Source: Deltaproteobacteria bacterium (lineage in GTDB: Bacteria; Campylobacterota_A; Desulfurellia; JAGGSF01). From it: 33,584 nucleotides of DNA. The position numbers and the translations under genes are program-made. The stretch is from positions 1-33,584 of the forward strand of contig JAGGSF010000083.1 of assembly GCA_021159235.1 (NCBI GenBank), written 5' to 3'. This document shows, piece by piece, positions 1-9,631 of this stretch (position 1 is the stretch's first letter; each line of letters starts with the position of its first letter). Below the pieces are notes generated by a model. The model was not told where the DNA came from and did not search any database. It worked only from the letters and a program-made list of their open reading frames with translations.

Positions 1-2
1 GT

Positions 3-284
3 ATAGATGTGATTATAAGTAAGAAGAAACGATGGGATTTTAAAAATCATCTTATCTCCTGTAATATTCGCTATTGGGAGTGGTTCACGGAGTTTAATTT
101 AGAAAATGCAATAATTTCTATTGAAGCAGATGCAATAAATACATTAAAGGAGGTTTACGATTTCCTCGAAAAAATGCAACTGGAATCACGCCTTATCCTC
201 CCCAACGGAACACGCATAAAAACAAGAGAAAAAACATTTGAGGAGATAGAAAGATATTTGGATGAAATATTGGAAGGAGAGTAA
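3..284 (+). CDS. hypothetical protein, 5'-truncated by the window edge
   Basis: Frame is open to the window start (ATA GAT GTG ATT ATA AGT...), so the listed GTG at 9 is probably internal; ends at TAA 282-284, just before the next gene. No family recognised. Confidence 0.5.
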   Translation: MDVIISKKKRWDFKNHLISCNIRYWEWFTEFNLENAIISIEADAINTLKEVYDFLEKMQLESRLILPNGTRIKTREKTFEEIERYLDEILEGE

Positions 285-285
285 A

Positions 286-2658
286 ATGTCCGTTTCACTT
301 ATTTCTCCGGAAGAGCTTCAATCACGGTTTGAAGTGACAAAAGAACGAAAGAAAGAGGGAAAATATTTCATCGCCCAGAAAAGGGTAGAAAAAGCCATTC
401 AGACTATATTAAACATAAGGGATAGCGAATATAATGCCTATATCTCCGGTAATTTTACAAAACAGGATATCGAAACAATTAAAGAACTCATCAGAAAAAC
501 ACTGGCCGACTTCAACATCGAGAACAAACTATATGACTGGTGTTATGTAAATAACTTCAAAAACCCGCGAACACCGACCGTCGTTAATCTGCCCCAGGGA
601 AAAGGAGAGGAGTTAAAAAAGGATATGGAAGAGCTGGTAGAGTATTTGAGAAAGACTGTTCCATCTGTCTTTGAAAGCAAAGAATATGAGGAGAGGATAC
701 AGGAAATAGTAAGGGAGTATGATGAAAAACAAAAGGAGTTGTTTAGAAATATTGAAGAAAGTGCACACAAGTTGAACTTTATTGTCAAGCCCTCTCAAGC
801 AGGAATCATTATAAATCCTGTGGTTAACGGAAAAGCTATCAATGAGAGGGAATTCAGTCTGCTCTCTGCTGAGGTAAAAAGAGACATTGAGGAAAAAAAG
901 AGGATGCTGGAAGATAAGATAAACGACTTCTTAAGAGAAAGCAGAAAGCTGGAAAAAGAAAAGCATCGGAAAGTAGAAAAGGTAAATGAAGAAATGGGCA
1001 TATTTATTGTATCTCACAAGATAGAGGACTTAAAACGAAAGTATAAAGGGGTGGAGAAATTACAGAAGTACTTTGATGATGTTGAAGATTACACCTTAAA
1101 AAACATATCTGCATTCCTTCCTCAGAAGCCTCCAGACTCCTTCTTCGCCGCCTTTTCACCCAAGCCGAGATATACAGAGTACAAGGTTAATGTACTTGTA
1201 GATAACAGCCAGACAAAGGAGGTGCCTGTTATCTATGAAGAGGATCCCACATACTACAATTTGTTTGGTAAAATAGAAAAGCAAGCCTATTTCGGGGCAT
1301 TTATTACAGATTTTACCCGTATTCGTCCTGGTACAATCCACTATGCAAACGGTGGGTACCTGATCTTAGATGCATACTCCGTGTTGATGAACCCCAATGT
1401 ATGGGAAACACTTAAGAAAACCATCTCTTCAAAGAAATGTGTGATAGAGGAATGGACGGAGAGATATGGTATACTTGCTTCCGAAACCATAAAACCAGAA
1501 CCTGCACCACTGGAAACAAAGATTATTCTTTTAGGTCCTGTATTCCTGTATGAACTCTTATATGTCTTTGATAAGGATTTTAAACAGCTATTTAAAGTAA
1601 AAACCGATTTCAATCCCATCATTGAAGTAACTCCACACAATCTTACCCAGTATATCACCAGAATTGACCATCTATGCGAAAAAAACACGCTACCCAAGCT
1701 CAGCGATGATGCACTGAAGGAAATTCTCACCTTCAGCAGTCGTATATCAGAGCACAAAGACCGACTTTATGCTTATACGGATAAGATAATAGATACAATT
1801 AAGGAAGCAAGTTTCTACGCCAAACGAGAAAAAGTAGAAACTATCTACGGGCAGCATATTAAAAAAGCCATTGAAGAAAGCATATTCAGGAAAAATCTCA
1901 TTAGAGATAAGATTTTAGAAATGATTAAAGAAGGCACACTTATCATAAATATAGATGGGATAAAGATAGGCCAGATAAATGGTCTATCTGTAATCTCAAT
2001 GGGTGATTTTTCCTTTGGCATACCAGCGAGAATTAGTGCCCGCACCTTTGTGGGAAAAACAGGTATAATCAATATAGAAAAAGAATCAGAAATGGCTGGT
2101 AAGATATTCAATAAGAGTGTGCTCATTCTATCCGGTTACTTAGGATGGAAGTATGCCTATGACAAACCCCTGAGCATATCCATTACCCTGGCATTTGAAC
2201 AATCATATACAATGGTAGAGGGAGACAGCGCCAGTGTAGCAGAACTCTTATCCATACTTTCGGCAATTGGAGAAATACCGTTGAAGCAAAGTCTTGCCGC
2301 TACAGGTTCTATAAGTCAGGACGGAACAGTACAGCCCATCGGAGGAGTCAATGAAAAGGTAGAGGGATTTTTTGAAGTATGTAAATTGAAAGATATGCTG
2401 GATGGGGAACACGGTGTAGTAATACCGAGAAGAAATATAAACAATCTGATCTTAAATGATGAGGTAAAGAAAGCGGTGGAAGAAAGGAAATTTAATATCT
2501 ATTGTATAGACACTATAGACGATGCAATAGAAATATTTACGGGAATGAAAGCCGGCAAAAAACTGAAAAGAGGATATGAAAAGGGCACCTTTCACTGGAT
2601 TGTAGATAACAGATTACGGAAGATAAGCAAGCTGGCAGAGAAGAAGGAAGCTGAATGA
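286..2658 (+). CDS. Lon-like protease (AAA_32/Lon_C architecture, probably LonC-type lacking a functional P-loop)
   Basis: Ser-Lys dyad regions EGDSASVAELLSILSAIGEIPLKQSLAATGSIS and GGVNEKVEGFFEVC; family motifs DWCYVNNF, LPQGKGEELKKDM, ANGGYLILDA, EPEPAPLETKIILLG. ATG at 286 follows SD GGAAGGAGAG; the ORF-track start at 262 is probably too early. Confidence 0.9.
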   Translation: MSVSLISPEELQSRFEVTKERKKEGKYFIAQKRVEKAIQTILNIRDSEYNAYISGNFTKQDIETIKELIRKTLADFNIENKLYDWCYVNNFKNPRTPTVVNLPQGKGEELKKDMEELVEYLRKTVPSVFESKEYEERIQEIVREYDEKQKELFRNIEESAHKLNFIVKPSQAGIIINPVVNGKAINEREFSLLSAEVKRDIEEKKRMLEDKINDFLRESRKLEKEKHRKVEKVNEEMGIFIVSHKIEDLKRKYKGVEKLQKYFDDVEDYTLKNISAFLPQKPPDSFFAAFSPKPRYTEYKVNVLVDNSQTKEVPVIYEEDPTYYNLFGKIEKQAYFGAFITDFTRIRPGTIHYANGGYLILDAYSVLMNPNVWETLKKTISSKKCVIEEWTERYGILASETIKPEPAPLETKIILLGPVFLYELLYVFDKDFKQLFKVKTDFNPIIEVTPHNLTQYITRIDHLCEKNTLPKLSDDALKEILTFSSRISEHKDRLYAYTDKIIDTIKEASFYAKREKVETIYGQHIKKAIEESIFRKNLIRDKILEMIKEGTLIINIDGIKIGQINGLSVISMGDFSFGIPARISARTFVGKTGIINIEKESEMAGKIFNKSVLILSGYLGWKYAYDKPLSISITLAFEQSYTMVEGDSASVAELLSILSAIGEIPLKQSLAATGSISQDGTVQPIGGVNEKVEGFFEVCKLKDMLDGEHGVVIPRRNINNLILNDEVKKAVEERKFNIYCIDTIDDAIEIFTGMKAGKKLKRGYEKGTFHWIVDNRLRKISKLAEKKEAE

Positions 2659-3809
2659 GCCTGAGGTGGATGGATGGCGGAGAATCACATGGAAAGGGTT
2701 TAACGGTAATCATTGATGGAATTCCTGCAGGTTTAAAAATAAATCCTGAAAGAATCAACACCTACCTTCAAAAGAGACAAAAAGGTTATGGACGCGGCGG
2801 CAGGATGAGTATAGAGAAGGATGTCGTAGATATAAGAGGGGGAATAAGGAGAGGAGAAACAACCGGTTCCCCTGTTGTTATATTCATTGAAAATAGGGAT
2901 TGGATAAACTGGAAAGAAAAAATGGACCCTTTTAAGGTAAGCGGAGAACGGTTAACTAAACCCAGACCTGGCCATGCAGATCTACCTGGTTACCTCAAGT
3001 ACAATAGAAGGGATTTAAGAGATGTTTTAGAAAGATCCAGTGCCAGACAAACAGCAACCCGCACGGCAGTGGGAGCGATAGCCAGAGAGATATTAGAAAA
3101 ATTAGGGGTTTATGTAACGGGCTTTGTAAGACAAATAGGAAAGATAGGTTTTTCCGGAGAAGTTAAAAGCGGAAAAGCAATAGGTGAAAAGATAGAGAAG
3201 TCTATTGTTCGCTGCCCGGATGAAGAAACCACGAAACTTATGTGCGAAGAGATAGAAAGAGCGAAACAAGAAGGAGATACACTGGGAGGGGTGATAGAGG
3301 TTATCTGCGAAAATGTAGTGCCGGGTCTTGGTACTTATGTTCAATGGGATAGAAGACTGGATGCTCACCTTGCCTTTTCCTTGATGAGCATTCAGGCCAT
3401 TAAAGCGGTGGAGATAGGAAGCGGTATAGAAAATGCCTCAAAGAGGGGGTCAGAGGTACATGATGAAATATTCTATTCCAGGGATAAGGGATATTTTCGC
3501 AAAACAAACAGGGCTGGCGGCATAGAGGGAGGAACGAGCAACGGCGAGAACATTGTTCTCAGAGCTTACATGAAACCCATACCCACGTTGAGAAAGAGAT
3601 TACACTCAGTAGATGTAGAGAGCAAAAAGGAAGAATTTGCTTTTTTTGAAAGGTCAGATGTTTGTGCTGTGCCTTCCGCATCTGTAATATGTGAAGCCGC
3701 CGTATCCATAGAGCTGGCATCCTTTTATCTGGAAAAATTTGGTGGCGATACAATGGACGAACTAAGAGAAAACCTCTATCATTACAATGAATACCTTAAA
3801 AGAAAATGA
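2655..3809 (+). CDS. aroC: chorismate synthase
   Basis: GESHGKGLTVIIDGIPAG, QKRQKGYGRGGRMSIEKD, RPGHADLPGYLKY, RSSARQTATRTAVGAIA, GGIEGGTSNGENIVLRAYMKPIPT; ATGA overlap with the upstream gene. Confidence 0.97.
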   Translation: MSLRWMDGGESHGKGLTVIIDGIPAGLKINPERINTYLQKRQKGYGRGGRMSIEKDVVDIRGGIRRGETTGSPVVIFIENRDWINWKEKMDPFKVSGERLTKPRPGHADLPGYLKYNRRDLRDVLERSSARQTATRTAVGAIAREILEKLGVYVTGFVRQIGKIGFSGEVKSGKAIGEKIEKSIVRCPDEETTKLMCEEIERAKQEGDTLGGVIEVICENVVPGLGTYVQWDRRLDAHLAFSLMSIQAIKAVEIGSGIENASKRGSEVHDEIFYSRDKGYFRKTNRAGGIEGGTSNGENIVLRAYMKPIPTLRKRLHSVDVESKKEEFAFFERSDVCAVPSASVICEAAVSIELASFYLEKFGGDTMDELRENLYHYNEYLKRK

Positions 3810-4306
3810 ACATATTCCTTGTTGGATTTATGGGAGCGGGAAAGAGTAGCGTAGGGAAGAAGTTGTCTGAGGAGATGAACTACAATTTTATAGACACAGA
3901 TAGCTTTATTGAAAAACAGACGGAGAGAAGGATTGAGGATTTCTTTGATAGAGGTGAGGAAGAAATATTCAGAGAGAAAGAGAGAGAATTTTTACAGAAT
4001 TTTGATTCAGAAAACACTGTCATATCTACCGGTGGTGGGATGGCATGCAGCATGAAAAATATCTCCCTGATGAAGAAAAAAGGGACAATAGTTTATCTGT
4101 TTATAACCTTAAAAGAAGCAATAAAAAGAACCCACTTCAACAGGCCGCTTCTTAAAAATAGAGAGAATATAGATAGTCTTTTCAAAAAGAGATTGCATTT
4201 TTACAAGAATGCACATATCATAATACCTGTAGGTAAAAAAACAGTGGAGGAGGTGAGCAAGAGAATAAAGGCACTTTTATGTTGTATAACTCCAGAAGGG
4301 GGTTAA
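3806..4306 (+). CDS. aroK: shikimate kinase
   Basis: Walker A GFMGAGKSSVGKKL, DTDSFIEK, STGGGMACS, NRPLL; ATGA overlap with aroC. Confidence 0.93.
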   Translation: MNIFLVGFMGAGKSSVGKKLSEEMNYNFIDTDSFIEKQTERRIEDFFDRGEEEIFREKEREFLQNFDSENTVISTGGGMACSMKNISLMKKKGTIVYLFITLKEAIKRTHFNRPLLKNRENIDSLFKKRLHFYKNAHIIIPVGKKTVEEVSKRIKALLCCITPEGG

Positions 4307-4308
4307 CA

Positions 4309-5349
4309 ATGAAAGCATTAAGAGTATGCGTTATCTTGGTATGGTTGTTGTTTGGTTGTTATGTAGCAAAAGCAGATGTTGTATATAAAGTAAAAAGAGG
4401 TGATAATTTAGCAAAAATCGCCTCTCTATATAATGTTCCATTACGAAAAATTCAAAAAGTAAATGATGTAAACAAATATATACATCCCGGAGAGAAGATA
4501 GTCATTCCTATAAAAGAGGTTTATGCACCGTGGAGTGATTACATCTATACCGTGAAAAAAGGAGATTCTTTAATAAAACTTGCTCAACGTTTTAACCTTT
4601 CAGTAGAGACATTGAAGAAAAACAATGGACTTGAGACAGACAGAATAATTCCTGGAGACCGGTTGTATATCAAGAAAACCTTGCCGCCAAGAAACCTCTA
4701 CTTAACAAGAAAAAGAAAAGATTACTCCATACTGTCTTTCAACAGAATACATGTCGTGAAAAGAGGAGAGAGCTTGTATACCTTATCTCAAAAGTACAAT
4801 GTTCCCATAAATCTAATCAAATTGGTAAATGGAATAAAGGGAAGAATAATAAGGGAAAAAGAGATGTTACTGGTTCCGGGAGAAGTGGAATATGTTACAG
4901 TAAAGGAAAGGGCAGTAGATGTTTTATATGAAATAAGAAGGGTTTCGGCACAAAGAAATTTTCAAGCCAATGCAAAAGGAAGAAAAGTAGCAAAAATAGC
5001 CAAACAATACTTAGGTATTCCTTACAAGTATGGTGGATCGGGTAAAGATGGTATGGACTGTTCGGCATTTGTTCAGATTGTATATAAAAAATTGCATATA
5101 CATCTTCCTCGAACAACCCGCGGACAAATAAATAGAGGAAAGCCTGTGCGTTTAAGTCAATTGAAACCTGGAGATCTCGTATTCTTCGAGGCACATGGCA
5201 AGCGTCCGGCTCATGTAGGAATATACATAGGGAATAATAAATTTATACACGCCTCTTCATGGAAACGCCATGTGACCATAAACAAATTACGAGGGTATTA
5301 CCTCAATCATTTCATAGCCGCGCGCAGGGTTTTAAGGAGCGGTTCCTGA
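4309..5349 (+). CDS. secreted peptidoglycan endopeptidase with three LysM repeats and an NlpC/P60 domain
   Basis: Signal-peptide-like N-terminus MKALRVCVILVWLLFGCYVAKA; three LysM modules (YKVKRGDNLAKIA, YTVKKGDSLIKLA, HVVKRGESLYTLS); Cys/His/His in MDCSAF, AHVGIYIG, FIHASS. Confidence 0.92.
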   Translation: MKALRVCVILVWLLFGCYVAKADVVYKVKRGDNLAKIASLYNVPLRKIQKVNDVNKYIHPGEKIVIPIKEVYAPWSDYIYTVKKGDSLIKLAQRFNLSVETLKKNNGLETDRIIPGDRLYIKKTLPPRNLYLTRKRKDYSILSFNRIHVVKRGESLYTLSQKYNVPINLIKLVNGIKGRIIREKEMLLVPGEVEYVTVKERAVDVLYEIRRVSAQRNFQANAKGRKVAKIAKQYLGIPYKYGGSGKDGMDCSAFVQIVYKKLHIHLPRTTRGQINRGKPVRLSQLKPGDLVFFEAHGKRPAHVGIYIGNNKFIHASSWKRHVTINKLRGYYLNHFIAARRVLRSGS

Positions 5350-5855
5350 TGCTTACGCTGGGCATAGATCCTGGCTCAAAAGTAACGGGATTTGGTATAG
5401 TGGATGGGAAAAATGTATGCGTTATGTATGAGAGTTTTAAACTATCGCCTAAAATGGATTTTGCAGATAAGCTAAATGCATTGCACAGAAGGGTCATAGA
5501 GATAATAAACATCTTTCACCCTACAGAAACGGCTATTGAAAAAGCATTTGTGTTCATGAATGCCACCACGGCTCTAAAGCTGGGAGAGGTAAGGGGATCT
5601 CTGATTGCCGCCGTAAGAAATTGTAATTTGCCGGTATACGAATACACGCCCACCAGCATCAAGCGCTCACTGACTGGATATGGAAGAGCGACAAAGGAAG
5701 AGGTGAAGGTTGCTGTAGAAAATATACTACACACTAAAATAAACGATAAGGGCAACAATGCTACGGATGCTTTAGCTATTGCTTTGTGCCATATCCGCCA
5801 CTTAGAAAATTTGTCCCAACAGGATGCGTGCAATGTGACCCACAAGCACATTTAA
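5349..5855 (+). CDS. ruvC: Holliday junction endodeoxyribonuclease RuvC
   Basis: MLTLGIDPGSKVTGFGIVD, ETAIEKAFVFMNATTALKLGEVRG, PTSIKRSLTGYGRATKEEV, NNATDALAIALCH. ATG 5349 overlaps the preceding stop (TGATG); ORF-track start at 5259 is upstream of the likely start. Confidence 0.95.
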   Translation: MLTLGIDPGSKVTGFGIVDGKNVCVMYESFKLSPKMDFADKLNALHRRVIEIINIFHPTETAIEKAFVFMNATTALKLGEVRGSLIAAVRNCNLPVYEYTPTSIKRSLTGYGRATKEEVKVAVENILHTKINDKGNNATDALAIALCHIRHLENLSQQDACNVTHKHI

Positions 5856-7388
5856 TCGCACATAAAAATCTAAAACATCCAGATAAGAAAACATCAAATC
5901 TGCACCTTCTCCCAGATACGCTTTTTGAAAGTATTTCTTTTTGAGTGATCTTTCAAATTCTCTTATGGATAATCTTTCTTCAAAAGCAGCTAAAGCAGTA
6001 CGGCGACTGTTTTCAACGAAGGCTCTTCTAACCAGATAAAAATTATCTAAAATGCGTTTATGTAAGGATGCAATATCATTGCTCTTCTCAGAACAAAAAT
6101 ATATACCGCCTATCTCCGGCAACCGTCTCTTTACAAGCTGTGCAATGTGCCCCAGCTCACTGGCTATGGAAACAAGCATCGTCATTTCTAAGGATTCTGC
6201 CTCACTAAGAGATTTTTGAGACATCTTGGAAGAAAAGGAGATAATTTCAGGAACATAATTTTCAACATAATTTATCCCTCTGAGAAGTTCCCGCTCATCA
6301 AGCCCCTCTTTCAATATCGCCTTCCTGCTTTCTTCTGTTACTTTTATCGTTACATTTAAAAGATGCGCCACGTGTTTATGTAAGATGGACAGAGCCATTT
6401 GAGGAGTGAGAATCAACGCATCATTCAAACTTAGATAATGAAATCTCTTCAGTGGAATAAGAAAAGAGATGAATTGAGAAAAGGGCTTTAGAAATAAAAG
6501 AAATGGTATTGCCACTAAAACATTAAATAAAAGATGAGCGGTAGCAATCTGCCTGTCTATCTGAAAGGCAAGGGGATGAGAAAGTGCGGCTACCAGGAAG
6601 GAAAAGTAGTATAGAAATGGAAAGATTAAGATTACACCAATGACATTGAATAAAAGGTGAGAAAAAGCTACCTGCAAAGCTCTCCTATCTCTTATGCCTG
6701 CATAAGCAAAGAATGTAACTATACATGTTCCTATATTTGCTCCAAAAACTATCGGTATGGCAGAAGTTAGACTCAGGTATCCCGAATGTGCCAGAACCAT
6801 GGTTATGCTAATTGTAACCAAACTGGATTGGATAAAGGCGGTAAGTATTATAGCTATAAGAAGGAGCAGGAAATAATTATAATTATGAGAAAATCCTTTT
6901 ATGAGAGGAAAAATCTTATCCCCTGCTGTACCTGCAATGGTAGAAACAATGTATAAACCGAAAAAAACGAGTGAAAGTCCTAAGAAGATAGAAACTATTA
7001 CCCGGTGTTTTGTCTTAAATGTAAAGAGATATACGAGGAGAATGAGAAAAAAGGCCAGGGGCGCAAGACTGTATATATGAAAGGCAACAATCTGAGCAGC
7101 GATCGTGGTACCGATATTTGCTCCGATGATAAAAGAAATGGCATCGTATAGACTTATCAATGCCGCAGAGGTAAAACCAACTAACATCACGCTCGTTGCA
7201 CCAGAACTCTGAAGTAACGCTGTCAAAAAAAAGCCAATTAAAAAGGATTTGTATTTACCACCTGCAAATCGATCCACAAGTGTTCTCACGCCCTTTGATG
7301 TAACAACCTGAAGATTTGAGCTGACCATATTCACTCCATACATAAGTAAAGCGGTGCCGCCTAATATTCCGATGATAGTGCTAATCAT
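5802..7388 (-). CDS. Na/Pi cotransporter family protein with C-terminal PhoU-like helical region
   Basis: Duplicated motif GANIGTTIAAQIVA / GANIGTCIVTFFA and QSSGATSVMLVGF / QSSLVTISITMV, followed by a charged helical C-terminus. Confidence 0.9.
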   Translation of the reverse strand: MISTIIGILGGTALLMYGVNMVSSNLQVVTSKGVRTLVDRFAGGKYKSFLIGFFLTALLQSSGATSVMLVGFTSAALISLYDAISFIIGANIGTTIAAQIVAFHIYSLAPLAFFLILLVYLFTFKTKHRVIVSIFLGLSLVFFGLYIVSTIAGTAGDKIFPLIKGFSHNYNYFLLLLIAIILTAFIQSSLVTISITMVLAHSGYLSLTSAIPIVFGANIGTCIVTFFAYAGIRDRRALQVAFSHLLFNVIGVILIFPFLYYFSFLVAALSHPLAFQIDRQIATAHLLFNVLVAIPFLLFLKPFSQFISFLIPLKRFHYLSLNDALILTPQMALSILHKHVAHLLNVTIKVTEESRKAILKEGLDERELLRGINYVENYVPEIISFSSKMSQKSLSEAESLEMTMLVSIASELGHIAQLVKRRLPEIGGIYFCSEKSNDIASLHKRILDNFYLVRRAFVENSRRTALAAFEERLSIREFERSLKKKYFQKAYLGEGADLMFSYLDVLDFYVRLNVLVGHIARILLGQIF

Positions 7389-8190
7389 TCATTATCTTCA
7401 GGATCTTTTCTATGTCTTTTTTTGACTTAAGGGCAAAAAAGGCGCAACTCTCATTTAGATTTAATGGAAAACTGAACTCATGTCCTTTCATATCTACCAT
7501 TACGCCGCCCGTTTCTTTTAAAATGACACCTGCTGCGGACCAATCCACTACTCTTGAGGGAAGGGGATGAATAAAAACATCAAAAAAACCGGCGGAAAGG
7601 TAACACATATCCAGTGCGGTAGAACCCATCATCCTTAACCGATAAAAATGATTAACCATACTTTCAAACATCCGAACATCTTTCGTTCTATCTATTCCCT
7701 CACAAACGGCGAAAGAAAAACTATTACTTTCATTGACAATGTGTTTTTGAAAGGAGCCTGTTACATCAGATAAAAAGGCCCCCCTTCCTCTGATAGCTGA
7801 AAATTCTTCGCCAGTAGGAATGTTGAGCACATAACCTACAGTTAAACCGTTCGTTTCGCTTGTCTCTGAAAGAGCGATGGAAAAAGCATAGTATGGAATA
7901 CCTCTCTTTGCATTAAGGCTGCCATCTATCGGGTCTACAACCACAATTGGAACTCTGCTCCCAAAATCTCTAATTCCCACTTCCTCTGAAAGAAGCATAC
8001 ATGGCACATTGAATCTCTTTAATTCTTCTATTACTATGTTTTCTGCTACTTTATCTATGAATACAGTGACATCACCTCCTGCTCCTTTGCCCAAAGTCTG
8101 CTTTGCCTTTTCGGTGCCAGCAATCTTCTTTACCTCATAAAATATTCTTTTTCCCATTGTTTTAAAAAGATCAAGCCACCTGTCTTCCAT
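7381..8190 (-). CDS. inositol monophosphatase family protein (IMPase/FBPase-like)
   Basis: LLSEEVG, VVVDPIDGSLNAKRGIPYYAFSIAL, VDWSAAGVILKETGGV. Confidence 0.9.
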   Translation of the reverse strand: MEDRWLDLFKTMGKRIFYEVKKIAGTEKAKQTLGKGAGGDVTVFIDKVAENIVIEELKRFNVPCMLLSEEVGIRDFGSRVPIVVVDPIDGSLNAKRGIPYYAFSIALSETSETNGLTVGYVLNIPTGEEFSAIRGRGAFLSDVTGSFQKHIVNESNSFSFAVCEGIDRTKDVRMFESMVNHFYRLRMMGSTALDMCYLSAGFFDVFIHPLPSRVVDWSAAGVILKETGGVMVDMKGHEFSFPLNLNESCAFFALKSKKDIEKILKIMND

Positions 8191-9014
8191 TACATGTTCT
8201 CTAATGTTTCACGCACTTCTTCTATCACGTAATCAGGTGTGGAAGCACCAGCTGTTATACCTACAACCTTACATCCCTTAAACCATTCCTTCTTCACTTC
8301 TTCTGCCCTCTCAATATGATAACAACAAGAACATATAGTTTTACATATATCATACAATCTGCGGGTATTGCTGCTATTGTAACCTCCCACCACTATCATC
8401 ACATCCACATCCTTAGCCAGTTTCTTCGCACTCTTCTGCCTTTCTACAGTCGCACTGCATATCGTATTAAATATACGTAACTCCTCTACCTTCTTCAAAA
8501 GTTCATCTACTACATTGATCAACTTGGATGTTGATTGAGTGGTTTGGGAAACAACACCTATTTTCCTGCCCCTTATCTTTTTCGCCTCATCTACACTGTT
8601 GATCACCACAGCTTTTTTGGCATAGCCCAATAATCCTTTTACTTCAGGATGATTGTTGTCTCCAACGATCACTACTCTGTAATCCTCATCACTCAGCATC
8701 TTTACAAAATTCTGCGTTTCTTTTACAAAGGGACAGGTAGCGTCAACCACCTCCAATCCTTTTTCGCGTGCTTTTCTTACCATTTGAGGGGGAACGCCAT
8801 GAGAACGAATAACAACCACACCCTCTTTTATTCCATCTATCGTGTTGATAACTTTTACCCCCTCCTTCTGTAGTGCTTCTACTACCTGTGGATTGTGGAT
8901 CAAAGGACCCAAGGAGTAAACCGTCTGTTTTCTCTTAACAACCTCACGTGTTAAAGCAATAGCCCTTTTTACACCAAAACAGAACCCTGCGTTATCTGCT
9001 ACTATTACTTTCAT
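8190..9014 (-). CDS. ispH: 4-hydroxy-3-methylbut-2-enyl diphosphate reductase
   Basis: AGFCFGVKRAI, IRSHGVPP, DATCPFVKE, GDNNHPEVKG, SQTTQST, NTICSATVERQ, VVGGYNSSNTRRLYDIC, GITAGASTPD. Confidence 0.96.
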   Translation of the reverse strand: MKVIVADNAGFCFGVKRAIALTREVVKRKQTVYSLGPLIHNPQVVEALQKEGVKVINTIDGIKEGVVVIRSHGVPPQMVRKAREKGLEVVDATCPFVKETQNFVKMLSDEDYRVVIVGDNNHPEVKGLLGYAKKAVVINSVDEAKKIRGRKIGVVSQTTQSTSKLINVVDELLKKVEELRIFNTICSATVERQKSAKKLAKDVDVMIVVGGYNSSNTRRLYDICKTICSCCYHIERAEEVKKEWFKGCKVVGITAGASTPDYVIEEVRETLENM

Positions 9015-9631
9015 TTCAACAATGATATTACCTGTATGTACACTTCTTCCTGTGTTTTATTCGTTGTATCTATTACATGAGCACCTTCAGGTATAACCAG
9101 CGGTGAATCTTTCCTGGTTATGTCTTTTTCATCTCTTTCTTTAATTTTGTATAAAATCATATCTTTTTCTACATGAAGTTCTTTTGCCCTCCTCATTGCT
9201 CTTTCTTTAAGGTCTGCCTGAAGGTATATCTTAACCTGCGCTTCAGGGAAAATCACACTACCTGCATCTCTTCCCTCCACTACATATCTTCCCTCTTTTA
9301 CACTCCCCCTTACCATATTATTCACAAATCTTCTTACAAAAGGCAACTTTGCTATTATAGAAGCATCTTTACCCACTTCCTCCCCTCTTATGTAAGGTTC
9401 CATGTCCCTGTTAAAAACAAATAGATGATATTCTGTGTTTACCTTTTTCCATGAAATACTTAGTTTGCTTAATTTCTCAGGTGTTGGTTGTGTAGAAAAT
9501 AGATAAGCAATGCTTCTATACAAAGCACCCGTGTCTATGTAAAAAAACCTTTCCCTGCAGGCAAGCAGCTTGGCCAAAGTACTTTTTCCAGAACCCGAAG
9601 GACCGTCAATGGTTACTATCAATCTATCCAT
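9011..9631 (-). CDS. cmk: (d)CMP kinase
   Basis: MDRLIVTIDGPSGSGKSTLAKLLA, YIDTGALYRSIA, VEGRDAGSVIFPEAQVKIYL, ARRAKEL-like and ERDEKDITRKDSPL. Start at 9631 preferred over the longer ORF start at 9691. Confidence 0.93.
   Translation of the reverse strand: MDRLIVTIDGPSGSGKSTLAKLLACRERFFYIDTGALYRSIAYLFSTQPTPEKLSKLSISWKKVNTEYHLFVFNRDMEPYIRGEEVGKDASIIAKLPFVRRFVNNMVRGSVKEGRYVVEGRDAGSVIFPEAQVKIYLQADLKERAMRRAKELHVEKDMILYKIKERDEKDITRKDSPLVIPEGAHVIDTTNKTQEEVYIQVISLLK

Noticed and set aside
1341-1757. 138-aa ORF on - strand
   Set aside because: Antisense to the Lon-like protease; Ser/Leu-rich shadow translation with no family signal.
4309-5349. Possible repeat element from the three repeated KKGDSL-like segments
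   Set aside because: These are three LysM protein modules, divergent at DNA level, not a DNA repeat.
5826-7388. Internal duplication GANIGT...GANIGT as a recent tandem duplication
   Set aside because: It is the normal inverted-repeat architecture of the Na/Pi cotransporter family.
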